Below are positions 34,013 to 42,324 of a stretch of DNA of 64,000 bases, piece by piece. Every line of letters begins with the position of its first letter. The stretch's first letter is position 1. Both the position numbers and the translations under genes were made by a program. This stretch comes from Bryobacter sp. Lineage in GTDB: Bacteria; Acidobacteriota; Terriglobia; Bryobacterales; Bryobacteraceae. The DNA is taken from the NCBI GenBank assembly GCA_022843605.1, contig JALHNI010000007.1:23532-87531 (forward strand), read 5' to 3'. The notes under the pieces were generated by a model that saw nothing but the letters and a program-made list of their open reading frames with translations, was not told the DNA's origin and ran no database searches.

Positions 34013-34636
34013 GTGCTGATCCCACTGTTTCCGCTCAACGTGGTGCTGCTGCCCGGCACACGGCTGCCCCTCCACATCTTCGAAGAGCGGTACAAGGAGA
34101 TGATCGGCGAAGTGCTCCGCGACCAAAGTGCCTTCGGGATGGTGTTGGCCATCGATCGGGGCGTCGTGAATTTGGGCTGCACCGCGCGCATCGCACAGGT
34201 CCTTGAGGAGGCGCCCGACGGGCAGATCGACATCCTCACCACTGGCGAGAGCCGATTCGAGATCCTTTCGCTCAACCAGGAGCGTAGCTTTCTGCAGGCC
34301 GAGGTCGAGTTTTTTACCGATGCCAAGTCCGAGGTCTCACCTGACCTGCGGGAGCAAGCGATTGCCGCTTTCCGGCAAGCGTTCCCCGCTACTGACGATG
34401 AATGGCCCTTCCCGGTCGACTTCCTCCACCCGCAACTCAGCTTTCAACTGGCCCAGGCGATCCCGGAACTTCAATTCAAACAACAGTTACTCGCGACCCG
34501 GTCAGAGCTTGTCCGTCTGCGCATGCTGGCAGACTTCTTCCCGGGCCACGTGCAGCGGCAGGCGGCCGTCGAGCAAATCAAGAAGGTGGCCCACACCAAC
34601 GGACATGGACGCCATTATCCACCCACCAAATCCTGA
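34013..34636 (+). CDS. LON peptidase N-terminal (substrate-binding) domain protein
   Basis: This protein of about 207 residues consists of a Lon N-terminal-like substrate-binding domain without ATPase or protease parts. It shows IPLFPLNVVLLPGTRLPLHI, FGMVLAID and LTTGESRFEI, as in stand-alone LonN proteins. The start is uncertain. The GTG at 34013 gives the family's usual N-terminus with AGGAG immediately before it, which is very close; an ATG at 33980 would overlap the divergent SDR gene. It overlaps the following HAD gene by 32 bases. Confidence 0.75.
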   Translation: MLIPLFPLNVVLLPGTRLPLHIFEERYKEMIGEVLRDQSAFGMVLAIDRGVVNLGCTARIAQVLEEAPDGQIDILTTGESRFEILSLNQERSFLQAEVEFFTDAKSEVSPDLREQAIAAFRQAFPATDDEWPFPVDFLHPQLSFQLAQAIPELQFKQQLLATRSELVRLRMLADFFPGHVQRQAAVEQIKKVAHTNGHGRHYPPTKS

Positions 34637-35330
34637 CCGCTGCTCCGATCGCCGGCACCTCATCATCGACGCCGACGATACGCTGTGGGAGAACAACATT
34701 TATTTTGAAGAGGCCTTCGAGCGCTTCATCGACTTTCTTGACCATTCCCACCTGCCAGCGCCGCAAGTGCGCGCCATCTTCGACGAGATGGAGATCGCCA
34801 ATATCCGAGTGAATGGCTACGGCGCCGCAAATTTCGCCCGTAACCTGACGCAGTGCTATCACCACCTGGTTGAACGAGAAGTGAAAGAAAGCGACATCGT
34901 CCACGTTCTCTCGCTGGGCCAGCGCATTCTGGATGCGCCAATTGAACTACTCCCCGGTGTGGCAGAGACCTTGGCCGAACTCTCTGAACGGCATGAGCTG
35001 ACATTATTCACGAAGGGCGACATTGAAGAGCAGCGGTTGAAAGTTGAACGCTCCGGCATCGCCCACTACTTCACCCACGCCGCGATCGTCAAAGAGAAGA
35101 ATGCCCCGGCCTATTCTGAATTAGTCGCCGAGCGTTCCATGGATCCGGCAAAGTCCTGGATGATCGGCAACTCACCGAAAAGCGACATCAACCCGGCACT
35201 CGAATGCGGCCTCGGGGCAGTCTTTATCCCGCATGAGCGCACCTGGAGTTTGGAGCACCAGGAGTTGCGCAGCGACTCGAGCCGGCTGATCATTCTGGAG
35301 ACATTCGCTGACTTGAGGCAAATTTTCTAA
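34605..35330 (+). CDS. HAD-superfamily hydrolase
   Basis: The 241-residue protein has HAD motif I (DADDTLWENN), motif II with threonine (LFTKGD), a motif III lysine (VKEKN) and motif IV (GNSPKSDINPA). A helical cap domain is inserted after motif I (about 25-100). It is probably a small-molecule phosphatase. The start at 34605 lies inside the 3' end of the LON-domain gene, so the two are translationally linked. The 3' end overlaps the convergent tricorn-like gene by 4 bases. The substrate is unknown. Confidence 0.82.
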   Translation: MDAIIHPPNPDRCSDRRHLIIDADDTLWENNIYFEEAFERFIDFLDHSHLPAPQVRAIFDEMEIANIRVNGYGAANFARNLTQCYHHLVEREVKESDIVHVLSLGQRILDAPIELLPGVAETLAELSERHELTLFTKGDIEEQRLKVERSGIAHYFTHAAIVKEKNAPAYSELVAERSMDPAKSWMIGNSPKSDINPALECGLGAVFIPHERTWSLEHQELRSDSSRLIILETFADLRQIF

Positions 35331-38300
35331 CGGCCGCCAGTAGGCACCGGCGATTGACCCGCCTTCGGCCGATGGTAGTTCGGAAAAGCCGGCCGAGGGT
35401 GCATCTTTCGCGGATTCTTTTGTAAGTCCGCCAGCAGTAACTCGACGGCTTTCTCCAGTTGAGGATCGTGGCCTTCTCGCACCGCCTTGGGATCCAGTTC
35501 CACATCGACATCCGGCGCGATGCCTACGTTTTCGGCAACCCACTCGCCGTTTTCCGGATCCCAGAAGCCTACGGAAGGCACGGTGACCGCGCCACCGTCC
35601 ATCAATAGTGGGTAACCACCCAAACCACCCACCAAGCCGCCCCAAGTACGCTTGCCCACCAACGGACCCACTTTGGCTTTGCGGAAATACCAGGGCATGG
35701 TATCTCCACCTGAACCGGCATACTCGTTGATCAACATTGCTTTCGGGCCAAAAATTCCCGTCATCGGGCCGGTAAACTCTTCGCCTTCGCGCGTGTTCCG
35801 ATAGTGCAGTAGCGGGCGCCGCAGTAAATCGAGAATATAGTCCGGCTGGGCACCGCCGCCATTGAAGCGCTCATCGACCACCGCGCCCTCCTTACCGGTC
35901 TGAGCAAAATAGTAACGATTGAAACTGGTGTAGCCACCGAGCGCCGTATCGGGCAGGTAGACGTAGGCCAGTCGACCGCCGGACAACTGATCGACTTTGC
36001 GGCGATTGCTCTCGATCCAGGCCAGATTTCGCAGGTTCGCTTCGGTATCCACCGGCACCACCGTCACTTCGCGGGACCCCGTACCGTCGGCGCTGGTCCC
36101 TACCTTGATCACCACCTGCTTACCGGCCGTGCCCTCGAAGGCTTGATAAACGTTGTCGCGCTCCGTTAGATTGCGTCCGTTCACCGCGAGTAAGTACTCG
36201 CCATTCACCACGTTCACCCCAGGCTGCGTCAGCGGCGCACGCAACTGCGGATTCCAGCTCTCGCCGTTAAAGACGCGCTTGAAACGGTAGCGGCCGTTCT
36301 CAACCGTGTAGTCGCAGCCCAGTAGGCCCCCACGCACGCGCTTGACGTCCGGTAACTGCCCACCCTGGATGTACAAGTGGCTGGCCGTAAACTCGCCCAT
36401 CATGTCAGAGAACAGGTAATTCAGGTCGGCGCGACTGGCGATTGATTCCAGGTATGGCGCGTAGCGCGCCTTCATCGCCGCAATATCCACGCCATGGAGA
36501 TTCTTGTCGTAGAAGAAATCCCGTTGGACGCGCCAAGCCTCGTTGTACATCTGGCGCCATTCCAGCCGGGGATCTACCCATGTCTCCATCCCATCCAACT
36601 TCAGCAGTCCCTCGCCAGCCTTCAGCGGGGTCGACGTGGAAGCAATGGTCCAGCGATTGCCTGACTGGCCAATCAACATCTTCTCCCGATTGGCCGATAC
36701 CTCGAAGTAGCTAACGCCATCCAGCACTTTGTCCGTCTTTCGGGTCTTCAAGTCGAACTTGTGTAGGGTCGATGGCCCGAAGGCCGCCGTGGGTGATTCC
36801 GCCAGATACAAAATTCCGGTTTTCCCAGCGACAATCCCACGGTAATTCCGGGCAGGAATCGGCAGGGCCAGAATCCGCTGTTCCAGATTCTCGACGTCGA
36901 TCCTGACTTCTACCTTCGCCGGCTTCGCCGCAGGCACCTTAGGCGCATCGGTCTTCGGAGCGTCCTCACTCACCTTCTCGTCATCGCTTTCGGGCCCGAT
37001 GGGAGAAGGCAGATCCTTCCGCAACACCAACACGTAGGCCGAGTAAGTCACAGGCCGAAAGTAGGCAGACATATCGCGGAAACCGAGGTTCAGCGCCGCA
37101 TCGGTGGAGGCAAGGAAATACAGGTGCTTGCCGTCGGCATCGAAGACCGGCGAAGCAGTGTCACTCATACCGTCAGTCACTTGAACGGCCTTACCGCTAT
37201 CCAGAGAGTAAACGTAAACGGCCCGAAGCAGGGAACGCAGTTGCTTCGTGTAGGTTAGCCACTTCGAATCCGGCGACCAAACCAGGTTCATCGGACGGCC
37301 GCCCGCGTAACGGTCAGTATCCACCTTGGTTACTTTGCCGGACTCGATTTCGAGATAGTAAGCCGAAAGGGTCTTGTCCCGAAACACGATCTTCTTCGAG
37401 TCCGGCGACCACAGGGGCTCGTAGTAGTACGTCTGAGGCGAAGTCAGCTTAAACGTCTTCGGTTCCGCCTTGCCCGTCTGATCGCGCAGGTGCAATTCGT
37501 ATTCGCCGTTTACATCGGAGAAATAGGCGATCCATTTCCCGTCCGGTGACCACGAGGGGTCGCGCTCCGCCGCGCCCGAAGTGTTCGTGATGTTCCGCAC
37601 ATCGCCTTTTTCCGCGGGAATCGTGAAGATCTCGCCCCGGGCCTCTGCCACGGCTCGCACGCCGGTGGGCGAGATGCTGATGCTGGAGATCCGGGTGCCG
37701 ACCTTCTCTAAACGCGACCGGACCTCGAGCAAGTCCGCGTTTACCGTGATGGGTACGGGCTTCGATTTGCCGGTCTTCGTATCGAACAAGTGAATTGAGC
37801 CGAACAGCTCATAAGCGATCGTCGTACCGTGAGCGGAAGCCCATTTGATGTCCATGGTCTGATTCGGAATCGCCCGAACCACCTTATCTGTTTTTGGCTC
37901 GTAGGCATAGAGCGTAAACGTGCCTTCGCGATCGGAAAGAAAGTAGAGCCTGTCGCCCACCCACATCGGCGACCAATCGTTTGAGTTATCGCGCGGAATC
38001 GCCTGCACCGAAGAGTCAGCCAGCTTGGCGATCCAGATCGGAGAGGTTCGCCCGCCACGATAGCGCTTCCAACTGCCCCAGGCTGGCTCATGGGGCGTGT
38101 ACGCGATGCGTAGATTATCTGCCGAGAATGCCCCGCCAGCGGCCTGGGGAAACGGGAGCATCTCCGGCAGGCCGCCATTCAGACCGAGAGTGTAAAGCTG
38201 CCTGACGCGCGTATGCGTCTGCCGCGTAGACGCCATCAGAATACGCTGTCCGTCATTTGTCCAGCCACAAGTCGTGTCGGGGTCCGGGTGATAGGTCAGC

Positions 38301-38596
38301 CGGGTCGGGACGCCGCCGCTGGTGGGAATCGTGAAGACGTCGACGTTGCCGTCGTAGGTCGCGGTAAATGCAATCGTTCGGCCATCGGGCGAGAAGTAAG
38401 GTTGACCCTCATTGCCTGGGGCCGTGGTCAGCCGTTTGGCTTCGCCGCCATCGCGAGGCACAATCCATAGGTCGCCCGCGTGGTTAAACACGAGGTGAGT
38501 CCCGGAGAGAGTTGGTTGCCGGAAGAGCGGGCTTCCTGCCGAAAACGTGGAGGACGCCAACAGAACGATCGCCAGGGTGCGCAACATGCGCACCAT
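35327..38596 (-). CDS. tricorn-like protease (WD40/PD40 propellers, PDZ, S41 peptidase)
   Basis: The 1089-residue product has a signal peptide (MLRTLAIVLLASSTFSAG), then two propeller regions with repeated PD40-type motifs (YFSPDGRTIAF, SWSPDGKWIAYFS, LWSPDSKKIVF) spanning about 30-650. A PDZ-like segment lies near 770-850 and a C-terminal S41/tricorn protease core has GSGGDTMPWYFRK with the catalytic serine. Tricorn proteases degrade peptides to short products; the secreted bacterial forms are common in Acidobacteriota and Bacteroidota. It starts 17 bases after the beta-helix gene and may be the last member of the catabolic operon, though it is also plausible as an independent gene. The ATG at 38596 was chosen because the frame upstream is only TTG. 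Confidence 0.85.
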   Translation of the reverse strand: MVRMLRTLAIVLLASSTFSAGSPLFRQPTLSGTHLVFNHAGDLWIVPRDGGEAKRLTTAPGNEGQPYFSPDGRTIAFTATYDGNVDVFTIPTSGGVPTRLTYHPDPDTTCGWTNDGQRILMASTRQTHTRVRQLYTLGLNGGLPEMLPFPQAAGGAFSADNLRIAYTPHEPAWGSWKRYRGGRTSPIWIAKLADSSVQAIPRDNSNDWSPMWVGDRLYFLSDREGTFTLYAYEPKTDKVVRAIPNQTMDIKWASAHGTTIAYELFGSIHLFDTKTGKSKPVPITVNADLLEVRSRLEKVGTRISSISISPTGVRAVAEARGEIFTIPAEKGDVRNITNTSGAAERDPSWSPDGKWIAYFSDVNGEYELHLRDQTGKAEPKTFKLTSPQTYYYEPLWSPDSKKIVFRDKTLSAYYLEIESGKVTKVDTDRYAGGRPMNLVWSPDSKWLTYTKQLRSLLRAVYVYSLDSGKAVQVTDGMSDTASPVFDADGKHLYFLASTDAALNLGFRDMSAYFRPVTYSAYVLVLRKDLPSPIGPESDDEKVSEDAPKTDAPKVPAAKPAKVEVRIDVENLEQRILALPIPARNYRGIVAGKTGILYLAESPTAAFGPSTLHKFDLKTRKTDKVLDGVSYFEVSANREKMLIGQSGNRWTIASTSTPLKAGEGLLKLDGMETWVDPRLEWRQMYNEAWRVQRDFFYDKNLHGVDIAAMKARYAPYLESIASRADLNYLFSDMMGEFTASHLYIQGGQLPDVKRVRGGLLGCDYTVENGRYRFKRVFNGESWNPQLRAPLTQPGVNVVNGEYLLAVNGRNLTERDNVYQAFEGTAGKQVVIKVGTSADGTGSREVTVVPVDTEANLRNLAWIESNRRKVDQLSGGRLAYVYLPDTALGGYTSFNRYYFAQTGKEGAVVDERFNGGGAQPDYILDLLRRPLLHYRNTREGEEFTGPMTGIFGPKAMLINEYAGSGGDTMPWYFRKAKVGPLVGKRTWGGLVGGLGGYPLLMDGGAVTVPSVGFWDPENGEWVAENVGIAPDVDVELDPKAVREGHDPQLEKAVELLLADLQKNPRKMHPRPAFPNYHRPKAGQSPVPTGGR

Positions 38597-38613
38597 TATC
38601 AACTGCGAACAGC

Positions 38614-40347
38614 CTAAAACGCTACTTCGGCCAACTCCACCCGCGCCACCCAGCGCATCGGGACTCCAGCCAGACCCTGCGCCAGAAGCCGTAACTGGCC
38701 GCCGCCTTCCACGGCCACCGACATTCCCGCGGCGCTGCGATGGATGACTTTCACGTTGGTTCCGGAAAGCATCACCTGTCCGGATTGCATGTACGCCAAA
38801 CCGGTTGCCTCAAAGGCGCCTTGTTGCGCGCCAGCTTCACTCCGCGCCGCCACCAGAAGCCGGAACGTGACCGTGACGCCAGCGGGGACCGCCAAACCGG
38901 CGTTACCCGCCAGACGCAATTCCGTGGCTGCACTACCCTCCGTCAGAGCCCGCGCCACCAACGTACTGCTTTGCGCGTCGCCCGCTTTGGCGAACGCACC
39001 TCCGGAGAGGGCATTCTCGCCGGGACGCATCGCGCGCGCCTGCCACCCCTGCGCCTGCGAGTATGGGCCGATCGCCTCATTCTGCCGGCCGCCGGTCACC
39101 GTGGAGTAAGCGCCCAAGGCGGCATTATTGATTCCACCGGCCAGGTTCGCCCAATAGCCAACTGGCTCGCTCTGGTGATTGCGGTTATCGCGGAGTACGA
39201 CGTTTTCCGGCTGTTCCCAAGCGCCCGGCGCATTTACCATCACCAATTCTTTATTGGAAGTGTCGTCGATCCGGACGTTATCCTTCACCAGACCATTGGT
39301 TGACTTCCGCCAGCAGTGAATCGCCCGGCCTTCGCTCTTGATGACGTTGCCGATCACTTCGTACTGGTCCAGCCGGAAATTCGGCTCAATTGACGTGGTC
39401 AGCGTCTCCATGTAGTTATAGTTGCAGCGAACCTTGCTGAGCCGGCCCCGGTGCGAAGGATGGCCGAGTAAGTAACCGCTACCCTTCGGATTGATGGTGC
39501 GGGTCCGTTCAATCGAGATGTTCTCGGCGTCAAAACTCTCCCCCGGACCCGTCGCGCCGCCCTGCAGAAACACGCCCGTGTGTTCGCCGTACAGCATCAC
39601 AGAACGCATCGTATTGCGCATCGTCACGCCCTCAATCTGCACGTTGCGAACCCGGCCATGCACCAGAATGCAGGCGTTGATGTCCTTCACCATACCGCTG
39701 GGCGAGACATTGTTCTGGCTGTTCAGGTCGATGGTGCCTTTGCCAAAGATGCGCACCCCATCGATGTAATCTTTCTGCGTGCCGTGGCCCACACGAATGC
39801 CGTATGACACGGGGCCATCGTAGGAGAGAAACCAAAGGCTACCGACGGTATGGCCGCTTTTGGCTGGAAAGCGAATCTGAATGCCATGGCTCAGCGCCTG
39901 CCAGTCTCCGGTGATGGGCACCTTAAAGTGCTGGTATTGGTTGGTGTCACCATGCCCCCAACTGAAGGTATCGGGAGCGCCTCCGCTGCCCTCGCTGTCG
40001 ATGCGAATCGAGTAGAGCGTGGCGCCCAACTCGAGGTCATAGTTGCCTCCCACCACCAGATCGTCGATCTTCTTCGGCGCGCCATGGTCTGTCGTAATCT
40101 CGGCGGTCTTTTCCAGGACTGTCTGACCATCCTTCAGCCTGAGGGTGGCACCCGCCTGCAGTTCGATGTCGATGGCTTTATCGACGAATAGCAGCGAGCG
40201 ATGTTTCTTCAAACCATGCTCGTGCCGTCCCGGTAAAAAGACGATCCGGTCACCAGGCGCCGCCCGATCCAAAATCGCCTGCGGATCGTCGCCAGGACGT
40301 ACGGAATGCACCGAAATGGCCAAAGTCACCAGTAATAGGCAGGTCAT
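38614..40347 (-). CDS. secreted beta-helix protein with YadA-like repeats and phage-tail-fibre-like C-terminal domain
   Basis: The 577-residue product has a signal peptide (MTCLLLVTLAISVHS), then a pectate-lyase-like parallel beta-helix (about 16-395) that opens with PGDDPQAILDRAAPGDRIVF, as in polysaccharide lyases and epimerases. Residues about 401-454 are a set of head-type repeats (INNAALGAYSTVTGGRQN) like those of YadA trimeric adhesins. The last 120 residues (GDAQSSTLVARALTEG to MRWVARVELAEV) resemble a C-terminal domain I know from phage tail fibres and spikes, where such domains drive trimer formation. The ATG overlaps the mandelate-racemase-like gene stop as TGATG. The combination suggests a trimeric extracellular carbohydrate-binding or cleaving protein. 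The catalytic residues of the helix part are not evident. Confidence 0.7.
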   Translation of the reverse strand: MTCLLLVTLAISVHSVRPGDDPQAILDRAAPGDRIVFLPGRHEHGLKKHRSLLFVDKAIDIELQAGATLRLKDGQTVLEKTAEITTDHGAPKKIDDLVVGGNYDLELGATLYSIRIDSEGSGGAPDTFSWGHGDTNQYQHFKVPITGDWQALSHGIQIRFPAKSGHTVGSLWFLSYDGPVSYGIRVGHGTQKDYIDGVRIFGKGTIDLNSQNNVSPSGMVKDINACILVHGRVRNVQIEGVTMRNTMRSVMLYGEHTGVFLQGGATGPGESFDAENISIERTRTINPKGSGYLLGHPSHRGRLSKVRCNYNYMETLTTSIEPNFRLDQYEVIGNVIKSEGRAIHCWRKSTNGLVKDNVRIDDTSNKELVMVNAPGAWEQPENVVLRDNRNHQSEPVGYWANLAGGINNAALGAYSTVTGGRQNEAIGPYSQAQGWQARAMRPGENALSGGAFAKAGDAQSSTLVARALTEGSAATELRLAGNAGLAVPAGVTVTFRLLVAARSEAGAQQGAFEATGLAYMQSGQVMLSGTNVKVIHRSAAGMSVAVEGGGQLRLLAQGLAGVPMRWVARVELAEVAF

Positions 40348-41576
40348 CAAAAGAACTCCTCTCCGGGCTTGCGGTAGCGATACGCCACCTCTTCGTTCAG
40401 CGTGACGCCGAGGCCCGGTGCGTCACTCAAGTGGATCTCGCCAAGTTCAATCCATGGCGCGCTGAGCAAGTCGTCGAAGAAAGGAACACTCGCGCCATGC
40501 CATTCCAGGGCCAGAAAGTTCGGGATCGTGGCACAGACATGCGCCGAGAAGATTGTCCCGATCGGGCTACTGATGTTATGAATCGCCAAGCTGGTCGCCA
40601 TGGCATCGGCCGTATAGGCCAGAGCCTTCAGCTCTAACGCCCCAATCTTCTGCACGTCCGGCGCCAGCACGCGCACCTCGCCATCCTCGATCAGGCGCAA
40701 AAAGTCAGTAATCAGGTAGTGGTTCTCACCCGTCGCCACCGGCATGGGAACACCGGCTTGAACCGCGCGCAGTTGCCTGACGCTCTCCGGTGGGATGGGA
40801 TCCTCAAACCAGAGCAGGTCCAGGTCGGCCAACGCGCGCCCGAGGCGAATGGCGTCGGCCGTGGTGTAGTTCCAGTGGCAATCGACAGCCAGATCGACGC
40901 CCGGCCCGATCTCCGCGCGCACCGCGCTCAGGCGCTCGTAGACATAGTCGATCTCGTCGCGCCGCAGTGATCGGTTGTAGTTGTCGGTGGGATAGGGTGT
41001 CGGGATATCAGCGTCGAACTTCATGGCCGTGAAGCCGCGATCGGCCATCTCGCGAGCCCGTTCACGATACTTGCCCGGCGCGGGGAAGTCGGTCTCCGAA
41101 GGGTCCCAGCCATGGTGCTTGAGGCTCACGTCTGCCGCCACCGCTGAACTGGGCCCTGCCCAGGAAGGCTTTCTCGACTGAAGCACTGAGGACATGCTAT
41201 CCAGCGCGTCACCGGCATGGCAGTCCGCGTAAACGCGCACCCGATTGCGAAACGAACCGCCCAGCAGCTTCCAGATCGGTTGTCCGGTTTGCTTGCCCAC
41301 CAAGTCCCACAGCGCCGCCTCAATCCCTGCGATGGCGTGAAAGCAGACGCCTGGCGAGGCGTGCACCGTGCAGCCGCGCAGGCGCCGCACGATCTGCTCA
41401 ATCTGGAAGGCATCGGCACCCACCACCAGCGGGCGCAACTCGTCGAGAATCGCGGTCAGCCCGGGACCCATGTAAGCTTCGCCCAGGCCGAAATGGCCGC
41501 CAGTGCCGTCCAGACGGACGATCGTCCAGTCGTAGTTCGCTTCAATAACGCCCCAACTGAGACGAGTAATCTTCAT
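40347..41576 (-). CDS. enolase-superfamily sugar-acid dehydratase (mandelate racemase/muconate lactonizing enzyme family)
   Basis: The 409-residue protein has the full set of superfamily residues: K186-x-D188 in MKFDAD, D232-x-H234 in VDCHWN, E258 in WFEDP, E284 in ATGEN and H333 in HNISSPIG. The K-x-D and D-x-H pattern with a downstream histidine matches acid-sugar dehydratases (such as galactonate, gluconate or mannonate types) rather than muconate cycloisomerase. It should remove water from an aldonic or uronic acid to give a 2-keto-3-deoxy product. The SDR directly upstream, whose stop overlaps this ATG (ATGA), could then oxidise that product. Exact substrate cannot be assigned. Confidence 0.85.
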   Translation of the reverse strand: MKITRLSWGVIEANYDWTIVRLDGTGGHFGLGEAYMGPGLTAILDELRPLVVGADAFQIEQIVRRLRGCTVHASPGVCFHAIAGIEAALWDLVGKQTGQPIWKLLGGSFRNRVRVYADCHAGDALDSMSSVLQSRKPSWAGPSSAVAADVSLKHHGWDPSETDFPAPGKYRERAREMADRGFTAMKFDADIPTPYPTDNYNRSLRRDEIDYVYERLSAVRAEIGPGVDLAVDCHWNYTTADAIRLGRALADLDLLWFEDPIPPESVRQLRAVQAGVPMPVATGENHYLITDFLRLIEDGEVRVLAPDVQKIGALELKALAYTADAMATSLAIHNISSPIGTIFSAHVCATIPNFLALEWHGASVPFFDDLLSAPWIELGEIHLSDAPGLGVTLNEEVAYRYRKPGEEFF

Positions 41577-42313
41577 TTAGCGGTCCATCCTCCATCAATC
41601 GGAATCGCCGCTCCGGTCAGGTAGCGGCTCTCGTCGCTCGCCAGATACACGGCTAACGAGGCAATCTCTTCTACAGTGCCCATTCGGCCCACCGGCTGCC
41701 GCGCATGTAAGGTGGTAATGGTTCCCGCGACATCGTCGCCGAAATACTTATCCACGTAGCCGCGAATCATCGGTGTATCCACGGTGCCCGGGCAGATCGC
41801 GTTGGCGCGAATCCCCTGGCCCGCATAGTCAATGGCGATCGCCCGGGTCAGCGATAGCACCGCGCCTTTGCTCACGCAGTAGGCGAATCGCCGCTCGACG
41901 GCTATCAGCGAGGCGACCGAGGCGAGATTGATGATGTTGCCTCCGCCCGCCGCCAGCATGCCGTCGATCACGGCGCGGCAGCAGAGATAGGTGCCGCGAG
42001 CATTCACCGCCTGGATGTAGTCATAGTCTTCGGGCGTTGTCTCATGCAGTTTACCGACGTGCATGATGCCCGCGCAGTTCACCAGCAACTGCAAAGGCCC
42101 GCAAGCCTCCACGGAACTGCGTACCGACTCCGCATCGGTGACGTCAAGCGGCACGAACGTCGCGTCAACGCCTTCGAATACCGCGCCCTTGTCCGGCAGG
42201 TCGCCCGCAAAAACTCGGCAGCCCTGCTCGGCGAACGCCGTGACGATGGCCAATCCAATTCCTGAGCCGCCCCCGGTGATGAGCGCGGTCTTGCCCTCTA
42301 AGCGAAAATTCAT
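41573..42313 (-). CDS. SDR resembling 2-keto-3-deoxy-L-fuconate dehydrogenase / DHRS6
   Basis: The 246-residue protein has GGGSGIG, NCAGIM, a catalytic serine in NLASVAS and YxxxK in YCVSKGA. The segments CPGTVDTPMI, ARQPVGRMGT and SDESRYLTG are close to those I know from 2-keto-3-deoxy-L-fuconate dehydrogenases and the related DHRS6. It would oxidise the product of the neighbouring dehydratase at C4. It lies 11 bases after the TonB receptor gene and overlaps the dehydratase gene by 4 bases. Other SDR activities on sugar acids are possible. Confidence 0.8.
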   Translation of the reverse strand: MNFRLEGKTALITGGGSGIGLAIVTAFAEQGCRVFAGDLPDKGAVFEGVDATFVPLDVTDAESVRSSVEACGPLQLLVNCAGIMHVGKLHETTPEDYDYIQAVNARGTYLCCRAVIDGMLAAGGGNIINLASVASLIAVERRFAYCVSKGAVLSLTRAIAIDYAGQGIRANAICPGTVDTPMIRGYVDKYFGDDVAGTITTLHARQPVGRMGTVEEIASLAVYLASDESRYLTGAAIPIDGGWTAK

Positions 42314-42324
42314 GGGTTAAGTAT

